A stretch of 64,000 nt of DNA, from assembly GCF_000004075.3 (NCBI RefSeq), contig NC_026656.2, positions 21,462,607-21,526,606 on the forward strand, in the 5' to 3' direction. Below are positions 49,686 through 61,290 of the stretch, piece after piece. Origin of the DNA: Cucumis sativus (lineage: Eukaryota; Streptophyta; Magnoliopsida; Cucurbitales; Cucurbitaceae). The notes under the pieces are model-generated. The model was given only the letters and a program-made list of their open reading frames with translations. It was not told the DNA's origin and made no database searches. Within the stretch, counting starts at the first letter, position 1. The number at the start of each line of letters is the position of its first letter. The translations under genes were made by a program, and so were the position numbers.

Positions 49686-52600
49686 TCAGCCGGAATATTG
49701 TGGTACAAAACTTCTTTGTTTAACAAGCTCATGGAGATCATGAACAATCTTAAATACAGCATCAGGTCTAGCAAGCCTCAAGGCATTCTGTGACATGATC
49801 AGCAACTCATCTGCTTTTGGCCCAAACCATTTTGCTACAATGTTCGCTATCTCTTTAGGAGATTTTGAAAACTTCCCACATCCGTTTTCGACGACATATG
49901 GCACATTTCCAGCTTCCTGAAAGCAGAAAGTAGTAATTCGGTAACGAATGTGACACTGACTGTGATGGGAAAAGTAACCTGGACTCTTTGACAACTTCAT
50001 CTAGTGCTATAGCAACTATGATGTGTGTGACCAATGTAATGAATGGAGCAACCAAATCACAATTCATTAATTTAAACTTGTAGAATATTAATCTAAACTA
50101 GACCAGGAAACATTTCTTTCATTGTACGATAAACTCAAAGTCACAAGAAATGTTTGCATTGACTTTGCCTCCACATGAAAGAAATTTGGACTCCAAAACC
50201 AAGAAAAATTAATTGAGCTATCCAAATCCTCAGAATAGGAGCTTATAATATAAGCTAACTAGAATAATGGAAAATTTCACAGGATAAATAAGGAAAATTA
50301 AAAAGCCATGCAGTTACGAATGACCTGCCAATGTACAGAACTTTCAAGAATTCAATAAGAAAATGACCTGTCCAGCAATGTAGTCATTCAGAATTATAGG
50401 AAGACCTCTTATCATGGCTTCAGCAATCGTTCCAGGGCCCGCCTGCAGTGGTAAATCCGTTAGTTGATAGCCACATTCACCGTGAAAATAAAATCCATTC
50501 AGAAATTACCTTTGTTATAATGCAATCACAAGCTCCCATGCATTCCTCCATTTTTGTGACAAACCCCTTCACCTACAACATTAGAGAGAATTTTGTGTAA
50601 TGGAATGTCCACCAATTTAGGCATGGATGCCCCTCTGACCAAGCATCTAGGTAGTAGTAACTATAGTGTTCATCTATCCTTGAAACTACCAATGACAGTT
50701 TTTTAAAATTTGTCTGCACCAAAAATGATAAAGCATATAACACGCAGCTGACTTTGGCCAATCAAAGTTTAGATATCCCCATATTGGAGCATTAGCGCAT
50801 CCATTTTCTAGCTCATCAACACTTCACTAACCATAGAAGAAATAATCAAAATCAGCTCCTGTAAAGTAGCTAAGTTCTCTTTTCAGGGTTACCAGACTTA
50901 ATGGTTAATGTAATATATAAAAGGGCCTTTTTATTCAAGTAAAAGACCATCGCCTTTTAGGTCATTGAAAGTAGGATAGTATATGTGTAACCTAATGCAT
51001 GAGTTCAAATTCCCATGTTCTACCAATCCTTTGAAGTAAGATCCTCAATGGCTTAAAGGAAGTCAAAAGCAACCAAAGTCAAAAAGTGGGTCAAACTCAC
51101 ATAGAAGTTGAGTGAGTATTATGGATTCAATCGATGAATCCGTAGCTTCTATTGTTTCATATTTTAAGCATTTGCTGGAAACATATGCAGACTTGACATT
51201 GATATGCAGACTTGATAACAGGCAGAGTTGATAACAGGCAGACTTGATAACAGGCAGAAGTCAAAATTGCGATCCAAGCATAAATGAGGATTTTAGACTG
51301 ATGAATACCTGGACAGGAACCTTCCAATCAATTGAACGCAACCTGCCAGCTAGTTTTTTGTTGTGGCCACAGATCACAAGAACTTGGCCTATTGGCTCTC
51401 CATGATTTTCATCATACAATGCCTTACTTAGCGCCTTTGCAGTAGCCTCAATGGGACCCATGCCTTCCCCCCCTCCCATAAGCAACACGGCAGGAAGATT
51501 TTCATCCATGCCCAATTCTTTTCTTAACTCAATCTGTGGTCATTGAAAACGAAGTGAGCTTTAATTCAAAATTTAGACCAGAATTCTGTTCAACATTAAA
51601 TAACATAAATGATTTTAAGTTACAGTGAATGAAATGTTTCCCAAGTAAAAAAGTTATTGCAAATTTCCATTGTCCACTTGGGTTTGCAGAAAAATATACA
51701 AGGTTCCTATTCTGCAACCTTGAGGATCTAAAGAGTTAAACATCTAGTGTGCAGTTCTGAAATCTTTATGGAAGTTATGGTACAAAAGAAAAAGAAAAAA
51801 AGAAAAAGAAAAAAAGAAAAAAAGAAAAGCAGCATCATCGATCAAAAACAATTCACAAGGTAAGACAGAGTGGGGTATCAAATGCAAACGGGACGGATAA
51901 TACTGAGTCGTATCAAATGCAAACAAACAATTCTCGAATCAGTAGTCTACCTTCGGACGAATAGGCTTAACAAAGGAAGGCCGCACAGGAAGGCCAAAAA
52001 CCTTTAGTTTGGAAGGCTGGAGTCCAGCTTTCAAAGCCCTCTTTGCTACCTCCGTAGATGGGCAGTAGCATCTTGTAACAAGCTTGTGAAACCTGAACAA
52101 AATATTAAGATAGTGAAAACTATGCTGTGAATAAACAGTCAACATACATAACAAAAAAGAATGACAAACCATGTTGGGTGGCAGGTGCTCAAATCTGTGA
52201 CTACTGTGGTGAAAACAATCTTATTCAAGAGGCCCTTCGACCTCAAAATACGAATGGGAACATGCTGCATCAGAGGATGAACACTGATAATAATATCTGG
52301 CCTATATTTCATCAGTCCTTTTGCTACTTCTCTGGTAGATGATGATGAATTAGAAAAATATCATGAAATGAAACAACTCAATAGAATCAAAATGCCAATC
52401 AAGGAAAATAGTCAGAAAATTGAGCAGTCTTTCTATCTTTAAGCTCTTCAGACGATCATAAGGGAATCTTAAGGCAACTACCAGTGATAGTGAAAGAAAA
52501 ACTCACCGAGCTATGAATGTTGAAGTTGCAGCAAAATTTGACTGATGAATCACTTTTGGAGCAGTCACATAGTAAGTCATCTTCCACAATGTGCCATGTT

Positions 52601-53396
52601 TCACCAAGAAGTTGTAGCTTCTTGGTAATTGATTGAAAGGCCAAGGAGTGTGGTCCGTCCACAAATCAGTTATAAACACCTGCAATCATTCATATTATAT
52701 TACAAATAAAGTAATGTCAACACTATCACAGATCCACAAAAACCAAATACATAGTATACTTTTCTTAAACCTCCAATGGATCAGTGAGAAATTGAATGTC
52801 ACAGGTATGAAATTCTAAACGAGCATTTCAGGTACGTTAATTCGTTTAGTAAAAATTTGACTTCTAACCATCAACCCAGCAAAACTAACCTGATAATTGT
52901 TCCCAAATTCTTCATTAAAGGCTGCCTTGATTGCCTCAGCAGAAGCCCGATGACCTCCACCAGTGTCACTCATTAAAATAAGAACCCGTTTGGGGTTCTC
53001 AGCCTCGATTTTATTCAATGGCAGTGCCCCATCTTGCGAAACACCAAATCCATCGTCTCTAATCCCATTGGTTTCATCTGAAACACCACCTAACGAAGCA
53101 AACCCAAGAGGGGGTTTGTGACAATGAAACTTTATAACATTATTGAACTCGTTCACAAATCTCCTTAAGCTCGAGCTACCTCTTGAACTCAAGCTCAACG
53201 AAGCACCAGACCTGGGTGGCCTTTTTACACAACGATAATTTTCAAACCCGTTCAAATAAAGAGAGTGTGACGACGAACCAGAACACCCTTCTGAATTCAA
53301 GTTAAGAAACCTTGAACTAAACGCAAAATAACCCAGTTGAGAAATGAAATCGGAAACAGAACCATTTTCTTGAACTACAGTCGATGGATTACGCAT
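49686..53396 (-). CDS. MGD1: Monogalactosyldiacylglycerol synthase, chloroplast
   Basis: Eight coding exons on the minus strand: 53396-52890, 52679-52507, 52331-52170, 52092-51951, 51533-51309, 50572-50510, 50442-50368 and 49916-49686, giving 525 residues. The enzyme moves galactose from UDP-galactose to diacylglycerol to make MGDG, the main thylakoid lipid, at the inner plastid envelope. Residues 1 to about 105 are Ser/Arg/Asn-rich and act as transit peptide. The mature part is a GT28-type glycosyltransferase: [18 protein letters not shown] (about 138-155; the GGGH His is catalytic in homologues), [10 protein letters not shown] (about 345-354) in the second fold, and [10 protein letters not shown] (about 425-434) for nucleotide-sugar binding. 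From memory this equals the cucumber enzyme first cloned for this activity. Intron 5 has a 16-bp repeat; a decayed copy of its 3' end lies at 45.8 kb. Confidence 0.97.
51206..51253. repeat. 16-bp tandem repeat, three copies, in an MGD1 intron
   Basis: The unit GCAGACTTGATAACAG occurs at 51206-51221, 51222-51237 (one change) and 51238-51253, followed by a partial unit. It lies about 55 bases from the acceptor-proximal exon 51309-51533 donor side on the coding strand. Confidence 0.9.
51784..51829. repeat. (GAAAAA)n purine tract in an MGD1 intron
   Basis: Imperfect GAAAAA/GAAAAAAA units on the plus strand form a pyrimidine tract on the MGD1 transcript strand, in the intron between the fourth and fifth exons. 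Confidence 0.85.
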
Positions 53397-56300
53397 GTTT
53401 CTTTTGCAGCTAAGTAAGATACATGGAGATCAACGAAATGGGTGTTCTACAAAACCAAAAATGGGACGATTCCACACAAATAAACAAGAAAGAAAGAGGG
53501 TCGTTGAAGTTGATTGAATTAGAATGGAGAAACGAAAAAGAGAGATGTTGAAGTTGAATGAGAGGGACCTTCTGGCTTCTGAAACTGGTTCTTCCACAGC
53601 CACAAGGAGAGGATGTAGTGAATGAAATATGGCGCTTGAGGATGTGTCCTTTTATTCCTTTCCAGCTCCGCGTCAAAATGTCGCTTAGTTTTTCACAGCT
53701 CCATAGCCCAAAATTCAACCGTATATTCCATTGGAAATGGAAATTGATACCTAAACACCATCGGATAGGGATAGGACCCTCCCAACTGTAATGGATTTAC
53801 ACTAGTCATCTCCAAGTCCACCGGCCATCGCCAATTCTCTTTGGAAAATCAACGAAATTAAATTACTTTTTGGGCGTGTTCTTGATTTCTCCAAATACCC
53901 CATTTTACCCGACAGTCAAATTTATCCAAGTTTTCACTTTTTTTTTTCTCTCTTTCTAAAATCTATTCGTCTATAAAGAACATAAACAACGTTTTGAATT
54001 CAACCGGAAACCATTAGTAAAAAATAAAAAGAAAAAGAAAAAAAGTTGTTTTTCTCTTTTGCCATTTAACTTTGTATATAATGACTTTCAATTTGAATGT
54101 TTTAAATTTAAAAAACGATTAGAAAATATTTACAAATATAGTCTAAACTCTTTATCAATTTATCGACATCTATAAGGTATCTTTCACTAATATTTGTACT
54201 CATCATAATATACTTAAAAACAACTCAATTTTTAAACTAGTTTGTTCAACTTTTAAAACTTTAACTTGATATTAAAAACTTACTTAAAACGAATGTGATG
54301 AAAACTATAATGTGTTTAAAAAGGAAATAAGAAATAGTATATGTTTGAAAGCGTGTTGTGAAAATATGGTAAAAGAACAAAACTTTCATTCAGTAAGCGA
54401 TAAAAATGAGTCTTTTCAAATATAAACAAAATAAACGGATAGATTATGAAATTATGAAAATATTTTTAACCTTGTTTTTAATAATCTTTTCGATAAAAAT
54501 CTTTTAGATACAAAATTAAAATATTAATTTCACACCCTACCACCAAAGAAGAATAAGAATAAGAAAATGATTGAAGATGAAAGTTAAAAGTCCATAATCC
54601 CAATTCCCACGTTTTTATGCGTTGGGATTTTAATGAACATTGATGACTACCCTCATTTTATTGGCCTAACTTGTTCCCATTTACATTCCATATATTTAAT
54701 TCTTACTAACTTTAGATTATAGGGAAAAAAGGTTTTCTATTTTCTAAATTTACGATTGTTTTTTATCTCCAAAATTTTAGTTAGTACGTTAATAAACACT
54801 AAAATTACTGCACCAATTATAAAACACAAATATAATATTTTTAATTAAGTTTCCAATACAATAATAATTTTCTTTAGTTATGTTTTGATATATTTAAAAA
54901 TGTTTATTTTTAAATATGAAGATGAGAGTTATTGCTATTGTTACTATTTTCGTTCTTAACCTATTTTAATCATATGTTAACTTTAATATGACTCTGGTTA
55001 TCAACTAAGTGATTAATTATCGTAGTATGTTTTTTTATTATTATTTTAATATGATTACACAAAATCTTTTCGAAACACTTAGTTAATTATTTAAAATATT
55101 TGAAATCGTAATTTTCATACCAATAAATTTTTTTTATATATTTTTAAGTAAATTTAGAAGTGATATTATTTTTTTAATTTTTCTAAAACCAAATTACTAT
55201 AAAAAAAAATATATGTTCAAAGAGGAAAAGTAATTTGATGGGATTGTGGAAAGTTTGGCGAATGAGAGGAGAAAAAAATGCACGTGATTTGCTTAATTTC
55301 AAGTAATGTTGAAATAGGAAAAATGTGCAGCCCATGTGGTACATATGAATCTTTCATATGATACCCTTCAAATCTCACCGTCCAAAACCTGATTGCCCAC
55401 TGAGGTGACCCTTCAATTTTTTTTTTAACTTAAGTTCATGCATTCACTCATCCGTCATTAAAATGAACACAATCTTAATAAGAATCTCAATTACAAATAA
55501 ATTAAATATTTGACGGTTTTTAAATAGGTTGATACAATTGTAGTTAAAGGAAAATAAAGTTTTAAAGCAGATTTGAAATTGATTTAACATCAAATTTGAA
55601 TATTAAACATGTATGATATAATCAAGGTTTATGACTGAATCAAAACAATAATAATAAAAATTTATAAAGTAGCCTAAATAGTAAGAATTGTATGGGATTC
55701 TGATTTATGGTGTTTGTTTAAAACAAATGGATGACTAAAATGTAAGGGCTAAGAAGTAATTTTAAACTTTCAAATTTTCAAAATAATGATCTAACCAAAG
55801 GCAAATGGTCAACTTTCAAAATATAGGAAAGTTAAAATATTAACGTCTTGAGTGGTCTAATCTTCCTTAATGGCTATTGTTGTAATTGCAAGATTGACCT
55901 TTTTTTCTTCTTTGTGAACAAATTGCAACTATAACACTGTTAAAACATGTTATTTTGTTCCTCTTGAACCTGTTAACACTTAACATGCATAGTTAGAGGC
56001 TTTGAACACCTTTTTATTCATAAATAATAGTCTTCTTATTTCTATAGTTTGTAAATTGCTTTCTTCCACTGTTTACAAAATCATATCATTTTTATAAAAT
56101 TAGAGAGGTTTTTTTTTTTTTTTTTAAAGAAATTTAGTTGAGCATTGAAATGTTTAATTAGTTAGAAAATAATGAAACAAATGTTCAGAAGTTAACAATA
56201 TGTTAATTTGAACTTAAAAATTATCACTGTTTTAAATTCATTTATACATATTTTGAAATTTTATGAATTTAATAAATGTAAACTTCAAATAGGGAAGGTG

Positions 56301-56840
56301 AATGGTGCATTTTGTTGAAAGTTTTTATATAACAAGATGTACATTGACATATATGAACAATGTAATAATATATCAGTAAAATACTATTTAACATCAACCA
56401 ACTAGATATCTTAGTTGATTAAAATATTTTTCTATGACATGTATGTATATGTGTAAGTTGATAAATATGGTTTAGAGTTTGATCGTTGCTATATTTGTCC
56501 TGGTTAAAGTTAACAATAATTCTAATAAATAAATAGTACATTGGACTATAGGTGTTCACAGTTTGGTTCGATTCGATTTGAAAATGAAACCTTGCTGAAG
56601 TGTAAAATGCAAAAACTTCGATTCAGTTTTAAATTACCTCATATTATAGATGTCTGTGCCTACAACCTCTTACATAGTCGTTTAGCTTTCTACATAATAG
56701 TTTATTCTCTTAATGTTTGCTTCGATTTTAGAATTGAGTTAATATCACCCAACTAAATCGTAAAGAAGTAGTTTCAATTTAAACTAAACATGAAACGCCG
56801 TCGAACTGCACACATTCGATTTGTGATTCGGTTTGATTTT
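53397..56840. other. Intergenic DNA between divergent MGD1 and the CCCH/G-patch gene
   Basis: About 3.4 kb. The first 400 bases contain the MGD1 leader and promoter, GC-richer than the rest. From 54.0 to 56.7 kb the DNA is strongly AT-rich with no recognisable gene or element apart from a T17 tract near 56108. Confidence 0.6.
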
Positions 56841-56854
56841 TTGAACAGCTACAT

Positions 56855-56893
56855 TGGGCCGCGTAGCATTGGGCTTTGATAGTAAGCGGCCCA
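56855..56893. promoter_or_regulatory. Cluster of three site II (TGGGCY) motifs
   Basis: TGGGCC at 56855-56860, TGGGCT at 56870-56875 and GGCCCA (TGGGCC reversed) at 56888-56893 lie 147-185 bases before the ATG at 57040. Clusters of this motif are typical of promoters of growth-linked housekeeping genes in plants and are bound by TCP-class factors. Confidence 0.55.
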
Positions 56894-57039
56894 ACACGAT
56901 CCAGAAACGAGGTTGATTCAATCAAGCGCAATGAATCGAGCGCAGGTTCGAACCATGACAGTGCGATTTTTCCTATAACGCCGGTTTCTTCATCTCCGTC
57001 ACTCACATAGAAGATCATACAATCTCAGGATAGGGGGCA

Positions 57040-60000
57040 ATGGCGAGCGACGAAGAGAGAGCTCTAGAGCACCAGCTGGAGGTTCAATTGTACGAGCAGA
57101 AAGAGTCTCTCGCCGCCTTACAAGATGCCCTAGCCTCCGACCCGTCCAATTCGGAGCTTCTCGAGGTACATTATTTTCTCCGGCCAAATGAATTTCCTTT
57201 TGTGTTTTGGAGAAAGTTCTTCCGAGGAATGCGTGAACCGGGTTTTTGTTTATCAATGAATTCGATTTTTTTATTTTAGAAGTTTTGGAGACCTCTGCCT
57301 GTTGATTTTTCTGAATATAATCTGTTTGATATGTCAAGGTTCACGAGGAGCTCGTTCAAGCAATTAAAGATGCCGAGGAAGGGCTGCTTCACCTTAAGCG
57401 TTCTAGGTTATTACGAGAAGCAGATACGGTGTTACGTGGTCATGATAGTAACGCAGCGGAGGATGTTAAGGTGGAGCCTCTTGATGCTACGGATATCAAA
57501 CCTGAACCTCTTGAAGATCATAGTTTCTTTGTTGGATCGAAATGTAGATTCCGGTACACTGATGGACGTTGGTATGACGGTGAAATTGTTGGATTGGATG
57601 GTTCTAATTCTGCGAAAATCTCTTTTCTCACTCCCACAACTGAAAATATGTTGGTATGCACTCTGGGACTTTATATATCGGATTTTGCGGAACTGTTAGC
57701 ATTATTTGTTATTATATTTCACTTGTATTGTGTTCTGCGTATTGCTTCTGTATCGTTGTGGTTGTCTTTGATTTTTTGAGGAAACTCGACTAAGCTTCTT
57801 CCCTTTAATAGTCCGAGGAACAGTTTGCTGCCATTATCAAGTGTTAATAGTGACTGGGGTTTTGATTCCCCTAAACTTTTGAGCAATCTATGGTTTTTCT
57901 CACTTCACGATACTAATACTACATACCACCACCAAAGTGCAGATGTGCAAGTTCTTCTTACAGCAAAGATGTCGGTTTGGCACTAACTGCCGTTTATCGC
58001 ATGGTATGTCATATTCTTTCATGTCGACCATGTAGATCCAACAACTCATGAAGTAAAAGCCTTCCTCTTGTTTCAGTGGTTGTTCCCACCAGCAATACTA
58101 TCTTGAGATGCTAGGATGAATTATTAACACTATTTAGTAAAGGAATCTGTAGGACGAATGATGAACTTCCTGTTTCCGTCCAGGACTAAAAATGTTTTCC
58201 TTCATAATAGTCATGTGGAAAAAAAATATTCCAGTATTGTTTGGTTCTTTTGTTCATGGATCTTTAATTGTTTTCATTCCTAACAGAATAATGGGAGTAA
58301 ATCTTAGATTTTTTACAATTCATAATTTGTTGTTCCCCTTGAGATTAGTAGCCGATTTGTTTCTATTAAAAGAAGAATGCACGAGGTAGTGGCGGACTAG
58401 ATACCCGTCCCCAATCCTAAAACTAAAGAAAATGGAGACTTCACTGAAGAAAAACTGTCAAGGAACTGTGAACTAAGCTATTTCATGAGAGAGAGCAAAG
58501 AGACTTTCATGGATTTCTCTATCGTTCTAGTTTGTTTGAAAATTCAATTGCCCGCATTATGTATTAGGTAGGTGTTGTTTGTGAACATCAAACATCTAGA
58601 ACACCCCTTCAATTCAGCTGTCTCTGTGTGTAAATTCTTTGCATGATACGTTTTATGACTGGTTTATGAAAACATAAGATGGTATTTTATCTCTATTCCA
58701 ATAATGCCACGATCATGAATTCCCTTCACGTTGCTTTAACGTTTCCATTTTATATAATTGAACTTACCCCAGTTTTTGGTTCACCTTTTCTGAGAATGAT
58801 CCATTTCTTTCTATGGAAAACAAAATGCAACAGCCAGGCTGCTATTCTCAATTATATATTTTTCCTTCTATACCATAAAATTCAATGGCTATGCTGCTAT
58901 TCTCTATTAAGCTCATCAAGCAATTTAGAGTTTGAGGAAGATATATTTTTACGTTCGTTTATTCTTTTTCTAATGCTAGGTTTTGTTCTTCTGTATAATA
59001 ATATAATGTATATCTCTACAGACAATAGCTGTGCTGTTATTCTCAATAAGCTGACTGAGAGAGTTCTTCATGCGCAGGAGTTGATATCCCTTTAACCTCT
59101 CTTAGGAGCTACGTGCCGACAATTTGGAACCAGTCAATGGCAGGATCCAGTATTTTGGCTCTCTCGTCTAGGAATGACATTTGGAGGCATGCTGAACTTG
59201 AATCTTGGGATGATGCACTTCAAGTTGCACAAGTTGTTTTCAAAGGTGATGGATATTCTCAAAAGCTTGGACCGGAGGACATAGCTTTATCTGAGTATGC
59301 TCTAATTAATGATGAAGAGGAAAGTGATTCCAGCTTGGAACAGTCCGACTCAAGTGATTATGAAGAAGATGATTTGCAGGGTTTGGGATTTCTCGAAAGC
59401 TCTACCCAGCAGAAGGGCATCCAGACTGAGACCACCATATTTGCTAAATGGGAAAACCATACCCGGGGGATTGCTTCCAAGATGATGGCTAATATGGGGT
59501 ATCGTGAAGGGATGGGTTTGGGTGCATCTGGGCAGGGGATGCTAAATCCTATTCCGGTCAAAGTTCTTCCAGCAAAGCAATCTCTGGATCATGCTCTAGA
59601 GTCACAAAAGGAGAATAATACTAATGACGAAAATAATGGTAAGAAACGAAGTAGAGGCGGTAAGAGGAAACGCGAGAAAAAGTTTGCTGCAGCGTCACGT
59701 GCAGCTAAAGAGGAAGAAGAGTCGAGACCCGATGTCTTTAACCTAATCAACCACCACCTTGCAATGCACAATAGAGCATTGAATGACGGATCTGTGAAGA
59801 AACAGAAAGATAAAGGTTCAGCAGATTGGAAGAAAGTGGATAGACGAACCATAATTGCGTATGATGACGAGGTGAAAGACCTGCGCATACGAATAGAGAA
59901 GCTTGAAGAAATGGTGAATAGAAATAAGAAAGAGAAGGTTGTTTACGAGGCTGCCTTAAGAAAGCTGAATGAGACCCGGAAAGCTTTGGCCGAAGCTGAG

Positions 60001-60069
60001 GCGGCTCATGCGTCTGCATCAAATGCAGTTAACAGTAGAGAAAAGGAAAAAAGATGGTTGAAATTTTAG
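57040..60069 (+). CDS. CCCH zinc finger and G-patch protein (ZGPAT type)
   Basis: Four coding exons: 57040-57165, 57339-57653, 57943-58003 and 59078-60069, giving 497 residues. Parts in order: an N-terminal coiled helix (about 5-65); a Tudor-like segment (about 103-145, [18 protein letters not shown]); a single CX7CX5CX3H zinc finger split over the 61-nt third exon (about 149-167, [19 protein letters not shown]); an acidic Asp/Glu/Ser stretch; a G-patch (about 285-335, [18 protein letters not shown]); a basic Lys/Arg run resembling a nuclear signal; and a C-terminal coiled coil. In animals ZGPAT acts in splicing and transcription control. From memory the size and layout match Arabidopsis C3H22 (At2g24830). 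G-patch proteins usually activate DEAH-box helicases, so a nuclear RNA-processing role is likely. Confidence 0.94.
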
Positions 60070-61290
60070 GATCCGACTCGTTGTATAATGATAGCTCCAC
60101 CTGTAGAAGTTTCATTTCATTCTTCTGAAACCGAACACCACAGTGTGAATTAGCGAGGCGAATCGTGTCACTTGTATTCCATGATGGCTGGCAATTGGTG
60201 TATTTTCATCTAGGGATCAAACTATAAGATTATTCAACCTCCCTCCCCCATCTAATATGATTTTGTGGAAATATCATAATGTTATTTGGATTGTATTTTT
60301 GGCAGATACAATCCATTGAGTGGAGTCATATAAACAGGAACAACAACCCTATTTATTTCTTTTGCAGTTTAACATGTTATAGTCACTTTTGTTGATTTTG
60401 TGATATGCATACCTTTACCCTAGGGAGCAGCACAATGGAGGGGGACAAAGAGATACCCTATAATTTATATTCAAAGGGAGTTGGGGGCGTTTGACAACGG
60501 ACATATAATTGATATATAATTGAGGTGGATGAATAAGTTATTCAACATCCCAATGTTCTGGTTTACCAACAATTGAAAAGATTTATTAGCGTGTTTGTGC
60601 TATTTTTTTATTTTGTTATATGTGTTAATTTATATTTCTTACTTCGTGTTATTCACATCAATTCTCCTAATCACTCTCTCATACAATAATTATCAATTCA
60701 ATTTAACTTTGACTCTCAAACCCAAAAAGTAGTAAAAGATTTGTTAATTTAGATTTTTTTTAATATGTAGTTTGTGTAGGACATATTAGATCATACAATT
60801 AGAAGTTTGACTTAAACTACTTGAGTTTAATTCACATAATAAAGGCTCGTATTTACTCTCTTTATATTTGAAATATCATGAACTTTAGAATAGGTTTTAC
60901 ATGGATTTTAGTTTCGAAAAAAAGTATATATTTTCAGTTTTGTTTCGAAAAGTACTCTCATGAAAATTGATGTGGTTATTGATTTGTCATATTGATGTCT
61001 AAAAATTGGTTGTGCTATCTTTTATATTTATTTTGTTCATAATTGTTTGTGGAATGCTGTTCATAAAGAAAGAGAGTAAAATATACAACATCGAAGTGGT
61101 GTAGGATTTTATACAAGGTTAGCACGATGTTCGACAAAGGGTTTTAGAAAATGAAGGGTTTATCCCCGTAGTAATTTTGGGTATGAATTGATTCATCACA
61201 CCAATTCTAAACGTTGCTTAAATTCCAACGGTAGATTCAGAATCGTCTCTTGCCGGAAGGAGAAGACGGCGAAGAAGAAGCAACGGCATC
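60070..61290. other. Intergenic DNA between the CCCH/G-patch gene and DBR1
   Basis: About 1.2 kb. Starts with the likely 3' leader of the upstream gene. AT-rich in the middle; the last 100 bases are GC-richer and probably form the DBR1 leader. No gene seen. Confidence 0.6.

Noticed and set aside
58679-59095. 138-residue frame before the last exon of the CCCH/G-patch gene
   Set aside because: Phe/Leu/Ile-rich intron sequence; the splice acceptor at 59077 fits the protein family and removes it.
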